Source: Ferruginibacter sp. (GTDB taxonomy: Bacteria > Bacteroidota > Bacteroidia > Chitinophagales > Chitinophagaceae). From it: DNA of 64,000 bases. Each line of letters starts with the position of its first letter. The first letter of the stretch is position 1. The stretch is taken from positions 62,001 to 126,000 of the forward strand of contig JACMKX010000144.1 in assembly GCA_014379905.1 (NCBI GenBank), read 5' to 3'. A program made the translations under genes and the position numbers. A model generated the notes under the pieces. It had not been told where the DNA came from, did no database searches, and saw only the letters and a program-made list of their open reading frames with translations. Positions 1 through 7,276 of this stretch are shown here, piece by piece.

Positions 1-570
1 ATAAAAGTATTATCGCTCTCTTTCGCTTTTTTAAGCTGTATGACGAGTTCCCAACCAAAAGAAACGGCAACTGCAACACCCATACAAATCCTTGCGGCAG
101 AAAAATCTATTTACGATTTTAAGGTGGAAAGCCTGGAAGGAGGCACCATCGATTTTTCTTCCTACAAAGGAAAAAAAATACTGGTAGTAAACACGGCATC
201 CAATTGCGGCTACACCCCACAATACAAAGAACTGGAAGCCTTGTATGAAAAATACAAGGGCAAACTGGTAGTTATTGGCTTTCCTGCCAATAACTTTAAC
301 CAACAGGAACCCGGCACTAATACAGAGATAAAAGCCTTTTGCGAAAAAAATTACGGCGTAAGTTTTCCCATGGCAGCAAAAGTTTCGGTTAAGGGAGGTG
401 ATATGGCACCTGTGTATCAATGGCTCACCCAAAAATCACAAAATGGTGTGCTGGATGCTGAGATCCAATGGAATTTCAATAAGTTTTTGATTGATGAAAA
501 TGGTAAGATGGTTGCTTATTTTCCAAGCAAGGTTACACCGTTGAGTGAAGAGATTACTTCTAAATTATAA
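1..570 (+). CDS. Glutathione peroxidase-family lipoprotein (5' partial)
   Basis: Thiol peroxidase of the glutathione peroxidase family, reducing hydroperoxides. The frame is open from base 1 and reads through a hydrophobic stretch ending AFLSC (Cys codon 37-39). This looks like a lipoprotein signal with its lipobox, so the true start lies left of the window and the ATG at 40 is internal. The peroxidatic Cys is in NTASNCGYTP (TGC at 205-207), so this is a Cys enzyme and not a selenoprotein. The Gln (QEPG) and the Trp/Asn of WNFNKF complete the usual catalytic tetrad. The Cys often found in FPCNQF is Ala here (FPANNF). The protein probably sits on the periplasmic side of a membrane. Confidence 0.9.
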   Translation: MKVLSLSFAFLSCMTSSQPKETATATPIQILAAEKSIYDFKVESLEGGTIDFSSYKGKKILVVNTASNCGYTPQYKELEALYEKYKGKLVVIGFPANNFNQQEPGTNTEIKAFCEKNYGVSFPMAAKVSVKGGDMAPVYQWLTQKSQNGVLDAEIQWNFNKFLIDENGKMVAYFPSKVTPLSEEITSKL

Positions 571-573
571 TTT

Positions 574-981
574 CTACAAAAAATTCACCTGATAAACATC
601 CGTAGTATTCCTGCGGATGTTTTTTATCTCAAAACCATCGGGCTCCGTAATAATTTCTTTCAGATCGAATAGCTTACAATCTTTTGGCAGCCCGCTAAAA
701 ACAAGGAGAAAATTTATTTGTTCGCCGGGAGATAAAAATGTCCAGGTTGGGTAAGTACTCACTCCTTCTATATAGATCAGTTTGCTTTTATGGGCCGATT
801 GCTGGTCGCATAAAAAAGTAGTTGGCCATATTCTTATTCCGTCTACATAAGCGCCGGACTTGTAAGATCCATGAACTATTACCTGCTTCTCCAGGCTTTC
901 CTGCTGTAAAATGGCTTTTTTAATGTTTGATCCCACCACGGGTTTTGTGCGTGGTTCGGCTATATCATTGTACACAATCAT
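574..981 (-). CDS. Uncharacterised 135-aa beta-rich protein
   Basis: I do not recognise a named family. The product has no signal peptide or membrane segment. It reads as alternating short strands (SKLIYIEGVS, INFLLVFSGLP), suggesting a small beta-sandwich, and ends in a charged segment, IKNIRRNTTDVYQVNFL. The ATG at 981 is the only good start. The stop lies 3 nt from the stop of the convergent peroxidase gene. The long hairpin at 998-1048 sits just upstream of the start and may affect expression. Confidence 0.55.
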   Translation of the reverse strand: MIVYNDIAEPRTKPVVGSNIKKAILQQESLEKQVIVHGSYKSGAYVDGIRIWPTTFLCDQQSAHKSKLIYIEGVSTYPTWTFLSPGEQINFLLVFSGLPKDCKLFDLKEIITEPDGFEIKNIRRNTTDVYQVNFL

Positions 982-997
982 ACAACAAAGGTAAAAT

Positions 998-1048
998 TAT
1001 TCATTTAAGGTCGACAACCTTGCTAAGGTGGTCGACCTTAAATGAATA
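998..1048. repeat. Long near-perfect hairpin (palindromic element)
   Basis: Arms 998-1015 and 1031-1048 are perfect reverse complements (18 bp). After one mismatch (1016/1030) they continue as ACCTT/AAGGT around a GCT loop. This gives 23 pairs out of 24 in 51 nt. There is no T-run on either side, so it is not a classical terminator. It sits between two minus-strand genes. It could be a REP/MITE-like mobile palindrome or an mRNA-processing hairpin. Confidence 0.85.
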
Positions 1049-1091
1049 TTCCAACCGGGTCAAAAGCCGCTCAGGAATTTTTTTCACGTAT

Positions 1092-1880
1092 TTATTGAAT
1101 GCTAAACCCAAAACTTCTCTTTTTCTTCTCAAAATACTCCAGCAGTATTTGTTGTAACGCTTTATCGTTTTGCATAAGTTTATAGCACTGCTGCCTTACT
1201 TTTTCGAGATGTGTTTTATCATCTGTATAAGACGTTTTCTCCCTTTTATTAACTTCACCCACATATTGAATAAAATTTTTATAAAATAGAGGTTTTTTGT
1301 GTTTAGCCATAGCTGAATTTAAAACCTCAAAAGCAAAAGCTTCTAAGCTGGTTAGATCAGCCTTGTTTTTTAATTCACTAAGTCCATTAACGCCAACACA
1401 AACATGCCATCCAATACCAATTTTACCTCCTTTTTTTAAAACAGTATCGCAATAAAAAAACCGGGAAGCAACTAACATCATTTCATCTTTCGTAAAAACA
1501 GTGGCACAAGTATCCGCAGGCAATAACAAACGGAAGTTGTTATAAAAGCGATCGTTCTTTAATCTTTCACAGAAAAGTTCATTATAACTTTTACTCTTCA
1601 GCGAATCAACATCCAGCACTTCCATCATTTCTTTAATTAGTAAATAATTGAACCGCCTGTGAAAATTTTCAAAGAAATAATTAGCCTCCTTATTTATTCC
1701 TTTTCTATTTTCAGGATGATATAAATTGCGCATTTTGCCATCTATAAATGCTGTATCATTTTGCAAATAAAAATAGTTGCAAATTTCATTTTGCTGAACA
1801 GTAAAAGGCTCAATATTTTCCTTACAGGAATTTAGTAATCCCACTACTAAAAAGATATATCCCGGTTTTGTATACCACAT
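1092..1880 (-). CDS. Uncharacterised lipoprotein
   Basis: 262 aa with a short N-terminal hydrophobic segment ending LLNSC, which fits a lipobox with the acylated Cys near residue 19. The mature part is predominantly helical and charged, and contains several Cys residues (about 104, 126, 144 and 156). I recognise no catalytic motif or named domain. The start at 1880 lies about 90 nt from the holB start, so the two are divergent and share a short promoter region. Function unknown. Confidence 0.55.
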   Translation of the reverse strand: MWYTKPGYIFLVVGLLNSCKENIEPFTVQQNEICNYFYLQNDTAFIDGKMRNLYHPENRKGINKEANYFFENFHRRFNYLLIKEMMEVLDVDSLKSKSYNELFCERLKNDRFYNNFRLLLPADTCATVFTKDEMMLVASRFFYCDTVLKKGGKIGIGWHVCVGVNGLSELKNKADLTSLEAFAFEVLNSAMAKHKKPLFYKNFIQYVGEVNKREKTSYTDDKTHLEKVRQQCYKLMQNDKALQQILLEYFEKKKRSFGFSIQ

Positions 1881-1972
1881 TCTTCAATTTAATTATTAAT
1901 CCCGGAATAAATTCAGACTGTTGCCAGCTTTTACTTTTTAGTTTTTGCGTTTTTTGCTTTTCCTTTGCAGCC

Positions 1973-3214
1973 ATGCAATTTTCCCAAATCACAGGCCAAC
2001 AGGAACTAAAAGAACAACTCGTTCACATGGTACAGCACAACAGGCTGAGCCATGCCCTCTTGTTTTTGGGAAAAGAAGGAAGTGGTGCTTTGTCGCTGGC
2101 ACGAGCAATGGCCCAGTATACGGTTTGTGAGAAGGTTAACGGCAAGACAAGCGACAACGGGCAACCGACAACTGAAGCCCCCTCGTTGTTCGGGGAAGCT
2201 TTCGAATCGGAAACACCCAACCAGAAACTAATTAACCAGGAATCAGAAACCAGAAACGATAGTTGCGGTGCCTGCCCCTCCTGCCTCAAGGCAGCTAAGT
2301 TGATCCATCCCGATATCCATTTTTCCTTTCCCGTTATTCCAAAAAAGAGTGGCGATAAACCGGTGAGCACGGATTATATTGTGGAGTGGCGACAGTTCAT
2401 AGAAAAATATCCTTACGGGAACAACTACGATTGGCTGCAGTTTATTGATGCCGAAAATAAACAAGGCAACATCACGGCACATGAGTGCAACGAGATTATT
2501 CGCATGATGAGCCTCAAAAGTTTTGAAGCAGAATATAAGATCCTCATTATGTGGATGCCCGAAATGCTGGGCAAGGAAGGAAACAAACTGCTTAAATTAA
2601 TAGAAGAACCTCCCCCCAACAGCCTCTTTATTTTTGTAGCAGAGAATGATGCGCTTATTTTACCCACCATACTCAGCCGTACACAATTAATAAAAGTGCC
2701 GCAGTTGCAGCAAACCGATATTGCCGCTTCGCTCACTCAAAATGAAGGCACGCCGGCCAAAAAAGCACAACAAATTGCTGCCATAAGCGATGGCAATTAC
2801 CACGAGGCACTTCAGCAACTAAGCCATGCCGACGACGACTGGGAGGTTTTACTTCGCGACTGGCTCAACAGCATTGCCAAAACCGGCCCCGCCGCCCAGG
2901 TTAAATGGATCGATGATATCAGCAAGACCGGCAGGGAAAAACAAAAGCAATTCCTGCAATATTTCATTCATTTACTGGAACATGCCATCCGCCTGCGCAT
3001 GTTGGGTATCGCCGAAACCGGAAGTAAAAACGACGATTTCGCATTAAGATTAAATAAACTTTGTTCGCTGGAACAACAGGAAGCCATTAGCCAGGAACTG
3101 GATAATGCCATTTATTATATTGAGCGCAATGCCAACCCAAAAATGCTCTTCCACGCCCTCACCATTAAGTTATATCACATAATTAGCAACAATTCCATAA
3201 TTTTGGTACAATGA
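1973..3214 (+). CDS. holB: DNA polymerase III subunit delta'
   Basis: Clamp-loader delta' subunit of the replicative polymerase (AAA+ fold). The ATG at 1973 gives 413 aa starting MQFSQITGQ, matching the family N-terminus; the upstream open frame is non-coding leader. The P-loop is degenerate (GKEGSGA, about residue 33), as expected for the non-ATPase delta'. The zinc module CGACPSC is at about 98-104, the sensor-like LLKLIEEPPPNSLFIF follows, and SRTQ marks the SRC-like region. Residues about 55-95 form a polar, low-complexity insertion just before the zinc module, unlike the compact loop usual here (see findings). It is followed by ricT, a common Bacteroidota arrangement. Confidence 0.92.
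   Translation: MQFSQITGQQELKEQLVHMVQHNRLSHALLFLGKEGSGALSLARAMAQYTVCEKVNGKTSDNGQPTTEAPSLFGEAFESETPNQKLINQESETRNDSCGACPSCLKAAKLIHPDIHFSFPVIPKKSGDKPVSTDYIVEWRQFIEKYPYGNNYDWLQFIDAENKQGNITAHECNEIIRMMSLKSFEAEYKILIMWMPEMLGKEGNKLLKLIEEPPPNSLFIFVAENDALILPTILSRTQLIKVPQLQQTDIAASLTQNEGTPAKKAQQIAAISDGNYHEALQQLSHADDDWEVLLRDWLNSIAKTGPAAQVKWIDDISKTGREKQKQFLQYFIHLLEHAIRLRMLGIAETGSKNDDFALRLNKLCSLEQQEAISQELDNAIYYIERNANPKMLFHALTIKLYHIISNNSIILVQ
2135..2257 (+). repeat. Repeat-like in-frame insertion in holB
   Basis: This stretch encodes residues about 55-95 of delta' and is built of short repeated phrases (CCAGAAACTAATTAACCAGG, then CAGAAACCAGAAAC). Composition and translation (Gln, Thr, Asn, Glu, Ser) differ from the flanking conserved AAA+ sequence. 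I infer an in-frame insertion of a dispersed repeat; that is not proven. Confidence 0.5.
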
Positions 3215-3272
3215 GGAGGAGCTAATAGCAGTTGTTTTTGTGATGTATGATCAATATTTTTTTTGAACCGGC

Positions 3273-3428
3273 TTATTCAACTATACTCAACATCGTTGTG
3301 TCACTCACTTGTACGGTATACCTATAAGGGTCATTAAAGCCCATTTGCCATGTACCCCAGCAATATGCGACGCAATAAGCTAAATAGTAGCCATTCAACT
3401 GCAAGGCCCCAACATTTCCTCGTTTAAT
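3273..3428 (-). pseudogene. Gene remnant, about 51 codons, no start
   Basis: The gap between holB and ricT (3215-3487) holds a minus-strand open stretch that ends at a TAA (3273-3275) and is preceded by an in-frame stop near 3429. The translation contains LNGYYLAYCVAYCWGTWQMG followed by FNDPYRYTV. Its Trp/Tyr/Cys-rich, protein-like character is unusual for non-coding DNA. There is no in-frame ATG before the motif. I take it as a decayed C-terminal fragment of an unknown protein, though a very short gene with an alternative start is possible. Confidence 0.4.
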
Positions 3429-3487
3429 TTATTTACTAATCAATTGATTAGCGCCTAAAACGGCCTGGTCATTAATAATTAATCAAC

Positions 3488-4915
3488 ATGGGTTGTGGAA
3501 GTTGTGGTACATCAAAAGACGGCGCCCCGGGCGGGTGCCAGAGCCATGGAAATTGTGCAAGTGGCGGTTGCAACCGCATGAATGTGCACGACTGGCTGGC
3601 TAACCTCCCCTTTAGCGACCCGGAGAGCAGCTGCCGCATGGTGGAAGTGAGTTTTAATAATGGGAGCCGTAAAGATTATTTCAGGAATACCACTTTGCAT
3701 TTTTACGAAAAAGGTGAAATGATCGCCGTTGAAGGCGTGAACGGTTTCGATGTAGGCATGGTAAACCTTACCGGTGAACTGGTAAGGCTGCAGCTGAAAA
3801 AACATAAAATAGACGAGAAAAGTCCTGATATAAAGAAGATCATGCGCCGTGCCAGTGAAATTGATATGGCAAAACTGGCCGAGAACAAGGCCAGGGAGGC
3901 ACAGGTATTGATACGCAGCCGTGCCATTGCCCGCCAGTTAAAACTGGAGCTAAAGATGGCCGAAGTAGAAGTGCAGGCAGATGGCCGGAAAGCCACTTTT
4001 TTTTACATAGCCGATGACCGCGTTGATTTTAGGGAACTGATAAAATTGTACGCTGCCGAATTCAAAGTGAAGGTAGAAATGCGCCAGATTGGTGCCCGGC
4101 AGGAAGCGGGCAAAGTAGGTGGCATAGGAAGTTGCGGCCGCGAATTGTGTTGCAGTACCTGGCTCACCGACTTCAAAAGCGTGAACACCAATGCAGCACG
4201 CTACCAGAACCTTAGCATTAACCAGACAAAACTAAGTGGCCAGTGTGGTCGCTTAAAGTGCTGCCTCAATTATGAGCTGGATACTTATATGGATGCCCTG
4301 CAGTTTTTTCCGAATGATGCAGATATGCTCGAATTAGCCCGGGGCCGTGCATTTTTGGTTAAAAAAGATATTTTCAAAAACCTGATGTGGTATACCATGG
4401 CGGATAGCAATAAGCATTACCCGCTCACCATTGAAACAGTAAAAAAAATAAAGGCACAAAATAAAGATGGCATTCGCCCGGAAGAGTTGGAAACAGCTGA
4501 AGTAATTACCGGCAAGCCAAAAGAAGTAGAACCGGAATATGCAGATATAGTGGGCCAGATAAGCTTACAAAGCCTGGAACGCAACAGCCGCAAACGGAGG
4601 GATAAGGAAAAAAGCCAGCAGCAAAAACAAGGTCCGGGTAATGCCCCGCAGGGCAGAAACCAGCCGCAACAAGGCAGGCAACAAAATAATCCACAACAGG
4701 GCGGGCCAAGGCAGGGCCAGCAACAACAACGGCCTCCGCAAAACCGTGGACCGCAACAACCCCGCAATGAAGCCGGCGGAAATCAACCCCGCCCTCAAAG
4801 ACCCCCGCAACAGGGCGGAGGTAACAGGCCAAATCCTAACCGTGGACCGCAGAACAGGGGGCCACATAACCGTGGACCGAGACCGGAAAGCGGCGGTCCA
4901 AAAAAAGAAGGATAA
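3488..4915 (+). CDS. ricT: PSP1-domain protein, RicT/YaaT family
   Basis: 475 aa. The N-terminus is Cys-rich (MGCGSCG...CNRMN, residues 1-31), followed by a PSP1 core with the diagnostic CGRELCC and CGRLKCC clusters (about 218-258). In Firmicutes this family forms the Ric complex acting with RNase Y on mRNA processing; its role in Bacteroidota is less clear. From about residue 365 onward the protein becomes a long, probably disordered tail rich in Gln, Pro, Gly, Asn and Arg, with repeated NRGPQ-like units. Such a basic tail is plausible for RNA binding. The gene is preceded by holB and followed by a strong terminator. Confidence 0.85.
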   Translation: MGCGSCGTSKDGAPGGCQSHGNCASGGCNRMNVHDWLANLPFSDPESSCRMVEVSFNNGSRKDYFRNTTLHFYEKGEMIAVEGVNGFDVGMVNLTGELVRLQLKKHKIDEKSPDIKKIMRRASEIDMAKLAENKAREAQVLIRSRAIARQLKLELKMAEVEVQADGRKATFFYIADDRVDFRELIKLYAAEFKVKVEMRQIGARQEAGKVGGIGSCGRELCCSTWLTDFKSVNTNAARYQNLSINQTKLSGQCGRLKCCLNYELDTYMDALQFFPNDADMLELARGRAFLVKKDIFKNLMWYTMADSNKHYPLTIETVKKIKAQNKDGIRPEELETAEVITGKPKEVEPEYADIVGQISLQSLERNSRKRRDKEKSQQQKQGPGNAPQGRNQPQQGRQQNNPQQGGPRQGQQQQRPPQNRGPQQPRNEAGGNQPRPQRPPQQGGGNRPNPNRGPQNRGPHNRGPRPESGGPKKEG

Positions 4916-4982
4916 GAGAGTGGAATTAGGAATTGGGATGTTGTGAGCGTTAATTTTTACATTTTTATTGAAAATAATAGCC

Positions 4983-5022
4983 AGCGCAAAGAGATATATT
5001 TGGTATCCTTTGCGCTTTTTTA
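4983..5022 (+). terminator. Rho-independent terminator after ricT
   Basis: AGCGCAAAG (4983-4991) pairs perfectly with CTTTGCGCT (5008-5016) and runs into a six-T tract. It lies 67 nt after the ricT stop. Confidence 0.8.
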
Positions 5023-5027
5023 TTTTA

Positions 5028-5066
5028 TCTTCTCTGCGACTTTGCGCCTTTGCGTGAAAAACTTAT
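5028..5066. repeat. Dispersed repeat, TTTGCG family (copy 1)
   Basis: CTGCGACTTTGCGCCTTTG followed by CGTG. It shares its wording with 17924-17950, 22845-22908 and 48470-48532. It lies in the gap between ricT and the next gene. Confidence 0.55.
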
Positions 5067-5126
5067 AGCAATCGTTTAACAAAATTTAACCAGCTATTAA
5101 GTTACTTTCAGCAACAAGTTATTCTA

Positions 5127-5978
5127 ATGATACCATCGCAGTTTTTTGTAAATGTTTCCATTGCTGTTATATTTTTTACCGCCATTAACTACAACACTTC
5201 TCCCGCAAAAAATATAGACGAGTCAGCAAACCTTTCGATAGCCAGCACAATTCCCCAAAACAAAACATTTGATAGCAACACAAAAACAATCCACGTTCTG
5301 GTAGCCCTTTGCGATAACAAATACCAGGGTATTGTACCGGTTCCTGCCAAAATAGGCAATGGACAGGATCCCAATAATAACCTGTACTGGGGCTGTGCTT
5401 TTGGTGTAAGATCTTATTTTAAAAACAGCAAAAGCTGGACACTAGTAAAACGCTACCCCATTGACAGCATTAAAATGGAACGGGTCATTTTTAAAAACAA
5501 CCACAGCAATTATTATTTAGTAGCAGATGCCTGGAATGGAAAATATATCAAAGACTGCACCCTTAACTTTTTAAGGAGTTGCAGTGGAAGATTAAAAGAT
5601 ACATTACAGGTGAACAAAACAGCTATTGGTATCAATGGAAATGCAACACTGCTTTCTTATATTGGTCACGACGGGCTGATGGATTTTTCATTAACAGAAA
5701 AATTTATTAATGAAGACGGAAAGGTAAGAGACGCTGTTATTTTAGCCTGTTACAGCAAACGCTTTTTTCAGGCGCACCTGCAGCCAACAAAAGCCCGACC
5801 ATTGGTTTGGAGTACAGGCCTTATGAGTCCCGAAGCATACACACTTCATGATGCCATTGAAAGTTATATCAAGGAGGAACCTGCGGAAAATATACGAGTG
5901 AGTGCAGCTAAAGCTTATTCAAAATACCAGAAGTGTAGCGAAAAAGCGGCAAAAGGCTTGTTGGTTACAGGATACTAA
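5127..5978 (+). CDS. Secreted protein with predicted caspase-like (clan CD) fold
   Basis: 283 aa with an N-terminal hydrophobic segment (FFVNVSIAVIFFTAI), so probably exported. I recognise no named family. The order of elements resembles caspase-like peptidases: a first strand IHVLVALCDN (55-64), a loop YQGIVPVPAKIGNGQDP, a strand LLSYIGHDG with His181 followed by Gly, and a strand AVILACYS with Cys208. A further strand, PLVWSTGLMSPEAY, follows. His-Gly on one strand and Ala-Cys on the next is the clan CD dyad pattern. The fold and activity are inferred. The gene stands alone: a terminator lies upstream and a repeat-bearing gap downstream. Confidence 0.6.
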   Translation: MIPSQFFVNVSIAVIFFTAINYNTSPAKNIDESANLSIASTIPQNKTFDSNTKTIHVLVALCDNKYQGIVPVPAKIGNGQDPNNNLYWGCAFGVRSYFKNSKSWTLVKRYPIDSIKMERVIFKNNHSNYYLVADAWNGKYIKDCTLNFLRSCSGRLKDTLQVNKTAIGINGNATLLSYIGHDGLMDFSLTEKFINEDGKVRDAVILACYSKRFFQAHLQPTKARPLVWSTGLMSPEAYTLHDAIESYIKEEPAENIRVSAAKAYSKYQKCSEKAAKGLLVTGY

Positions 5979-6231
5979 TTATCTGGATTACACAAATCTT
6001 TGAACCCGCCTGTCGGCAGCGAGGTAAGCGAATTGCAGAAGATATATTCCTGGCTTTTTAAGCCGCAAAGCGGATGATATTATGATAAAATAAAAATGCA
6101 TGGTGAACACAAACCCCGAGGAGTGGCAGATATTTCACCCGTCCGGGGTTTACACTACATATAAATTTGTTTCTATACTAATGTCAACCCTCCGGGCCTT
6201 TTTCAGGCTATGTTTCCGAATATTGAACCGC
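5979..6231. other. Gene-free gap with GC-rich repeat element
   Basis: No gene seen. The gap contains CCCGCCTGTCGGCAG at about 6005, then AAACCCCG (6111-6118) facing CGGGGTTT (6144-6151) around a loop containing CAGATATTTCACCC, then CAACCCTCCGGGCC at about 6184. The alternating GC-rich phrases look like a dispersed intergenic element and not like a promoter. Confidence 0.5.
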
Positions 6232-6262
6232 TGAACTTTTGAACTTTTGAACTTTTGAACTT
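6232..6262. repeat. Tandem 9-bp repeat TGAACTTTT
   Basis: About 3.4 copies of TGAACTTTT end two bases before the gldA -7 motif. One of the TTG triplets (6239-6241) could serve as the -33 element. Copy-number change here would alter promoter spacing. Confidence 0.8.
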
Positions 6263-6271
6263 ATACCTTTG
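6239..6271 (+). promoter_or_regulatory. Bacteroidota-type promoter of gldA
   Basis: TACCTTTG at 6264-6271 matches the -7 consensus TAnnTTTG, with a TTG at 6239-6241 as possible -33. The ATG at 6276 is only 4 nt past the motif, so transcription would start at or very near the start codon (leaderless message). Confidence 0.45.
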
Positions 6272-6275
6272 TCCC

Positions 6276-7184
6276 ATGTCAATTTTAGTTTCCAATCTCA
6301 CAAAGCAATACGGTGCCCAAACTGCCGTAAACAATATTTCCTTTAAAGTGAATAAGGGGGAGATCGTAGGATTTTTGGGTCCCAATGGTGCCGGCAAAAG
6401 TACCACCATGAAAATGATCACGGGTTACCTGGCTTCTGATGCAGGAAATATTGAAGTATGTGGCATAGCGACAAATGAAACCAATATTGAAACAAAAAAG
6501 AAAATTGGTTACCTCCCGGAAGCCAATCCCTTGTACATTGATATGTATGTAAGAGAATACCTGGCATTTATTGCAGGTGTTCATCATGTACCCGATAGCA
6601 AAAAAAGAATGGAGGAAGTAATAGTAACGGTAGGCTTAACACCTGAATCGCATAAAAAAATCGGGCAGCTAAGCAAAGGATACAAGCAAAGGGTTGGGCT
6701 TGCAGCAGCCATGGTACACAATCCTGAAGTATTGATATTGGATGAGCCCACCAGCGGCCTGGACCCCAACCAGATAGTAGAAATAAGAAATGTGATAAAA
6801 GCCCTGGCGCAGGATAAAACCATTTTATTTTCCAGCCATATTATGCAGGAAGTAGAAGCCATCTGCGACAGGGTCATCATCATCAACAAAGGAAATATTG
6901 TGGCTGATGACAGGCTGAGTAACCTGCAACAAAATACAACATGCCAGCAGCAGGTTACGGTTGAATTTAAAGAAGAAGTGAATATTGAAGAACTAAAAAG
7001 ATTGCAAACTGTTTCAGCAGTAACACAACTTTCAACTTTCCACTTTCAACTTACAACCACGGATGCTGAATCCGTAAAAAAACAATTGCTGCAGTTAAGC
7101 ATTGAAAATAACCGCAACATTGTTTCCCTGCAAAGTCAATCTCAAAGTTTAGAAAATGTATTCAGGGAATTGACCCAGGGGTAG
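6276..7184 (+). CDS. gldA: ABC transporter ATPase, gliding motility GldA-like
   Basis: 302-aa ATP-binding subunit. Start ATG 6276 (MSILVSNLTKQYG) fits the family and lies directly after a -7 motif. Walker A is GPNGAGKST, the signature is LSKGYKQR, Walker B is LILDEP and the H-loop is SSHIMQE. In Flavobacterium, GldA works with the permeases GldF and GldG in gliding and surface protein handling. Neither gldF nor gldG is adjacent here, so they must be encoded elsewhere. Residues around 251-261 (TQLSTFHFQLTTTD) are encoded by a CTTTCAACTTTC-type phrase that looks repeat-derived. The gene ends at a bidirectional terminator. Confidence 0.85.
   Translation: MSILVSNLTKQYGAQTAVNNISFKVNKGEIVGFLGPNGAGKSTTMKMITGYLASDAGNIEVCGIATNETNIETKKKIGYLPEANPLYIDMYVREYLAFIAGVHHVPDSKKRMEEVIVTVGLTPESHKKIGQLSKGYKQRVGLAAAMVHNPEVLILDEPTSGLDPNQIVEIRNVIKALAQDKTILFSSHIMQEVEAICDRVIIINKGNIVADDRLSNLQQNTTCQQQVTVEFKEEVNIEELKRLQTVSAVTQLSTFHFQLTTTDAESVKKQLLQLSIENNRNIVSLQSQSQSLENVFRELTQG
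7026..7058 (+). repeat. Phrase repeat inside gldA
   Basis: ACTTTCAACTTTCCACTTTC followed by AACTTACAACC encodes LSTFHFQLTT of GldA. The wording resembles the intergenic phrase repeats of this window. In-frame capture is inferred. Confidence 0.4.
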
Positions 7185-7186
7185 TA

Positions 7187-7219
7187 ACCGCAGCCTGCCG
7201 GTAGGCAGGGTCAGACCCG
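7187..7219. repeat. Dispersed repeat, GGTCAGACCCG family (copy 1)
   Basis: CCTGCCGGTAGGCAGGGTCA leads into GACCCG just after the gldA stop. GGTCAGACCCG recurs at 16410-16420 after another stop codon. CCTGCC/GGCAGG forms a short hairpin. Confidence 0.5.
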
Positions 7220-7223
7220 CATA

Positions 7224-7262
7224 AAAAAATAGCGACTCATTTTTAACGGGTCGCTATTTTTT
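7224..7262. terminator. Bidirectional terminator between gldA and the propeller gene
   Basis: AAAAAATAGCGA (7224-7235) pairs with TCGCTATTTTTT (7251-7262), extended by CTC/GGG pairing. A-runs and T-runs on both sides let it serve both convergent genes. Confidence 0.85.
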
Positions 7263-7276
7263 ATTTTTATACTCTT

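Noticed and set aside
205..207. Possible selenocysteine in the glutathione peroxidase
   Set aside because: The catalytic codon is TGC, so it encodes Cys; there is no in-frame TGA.
4417..4867. Several long minus-strand frames over the 3' part of ricT
   Set aside because: They are antisense to the repetitive Gln/Pro/Arg tail of RicT, are rich in Cys, Leu and Arg through that composition, and lack any start context.
6232..6262. Tandem TGAACTTTT units as a CRISPR or origin iteron array
   Set aside because: The units are only 9 bp, head to tail with no spacers, and directly precede a promoter motif; no replication gene is nearby.
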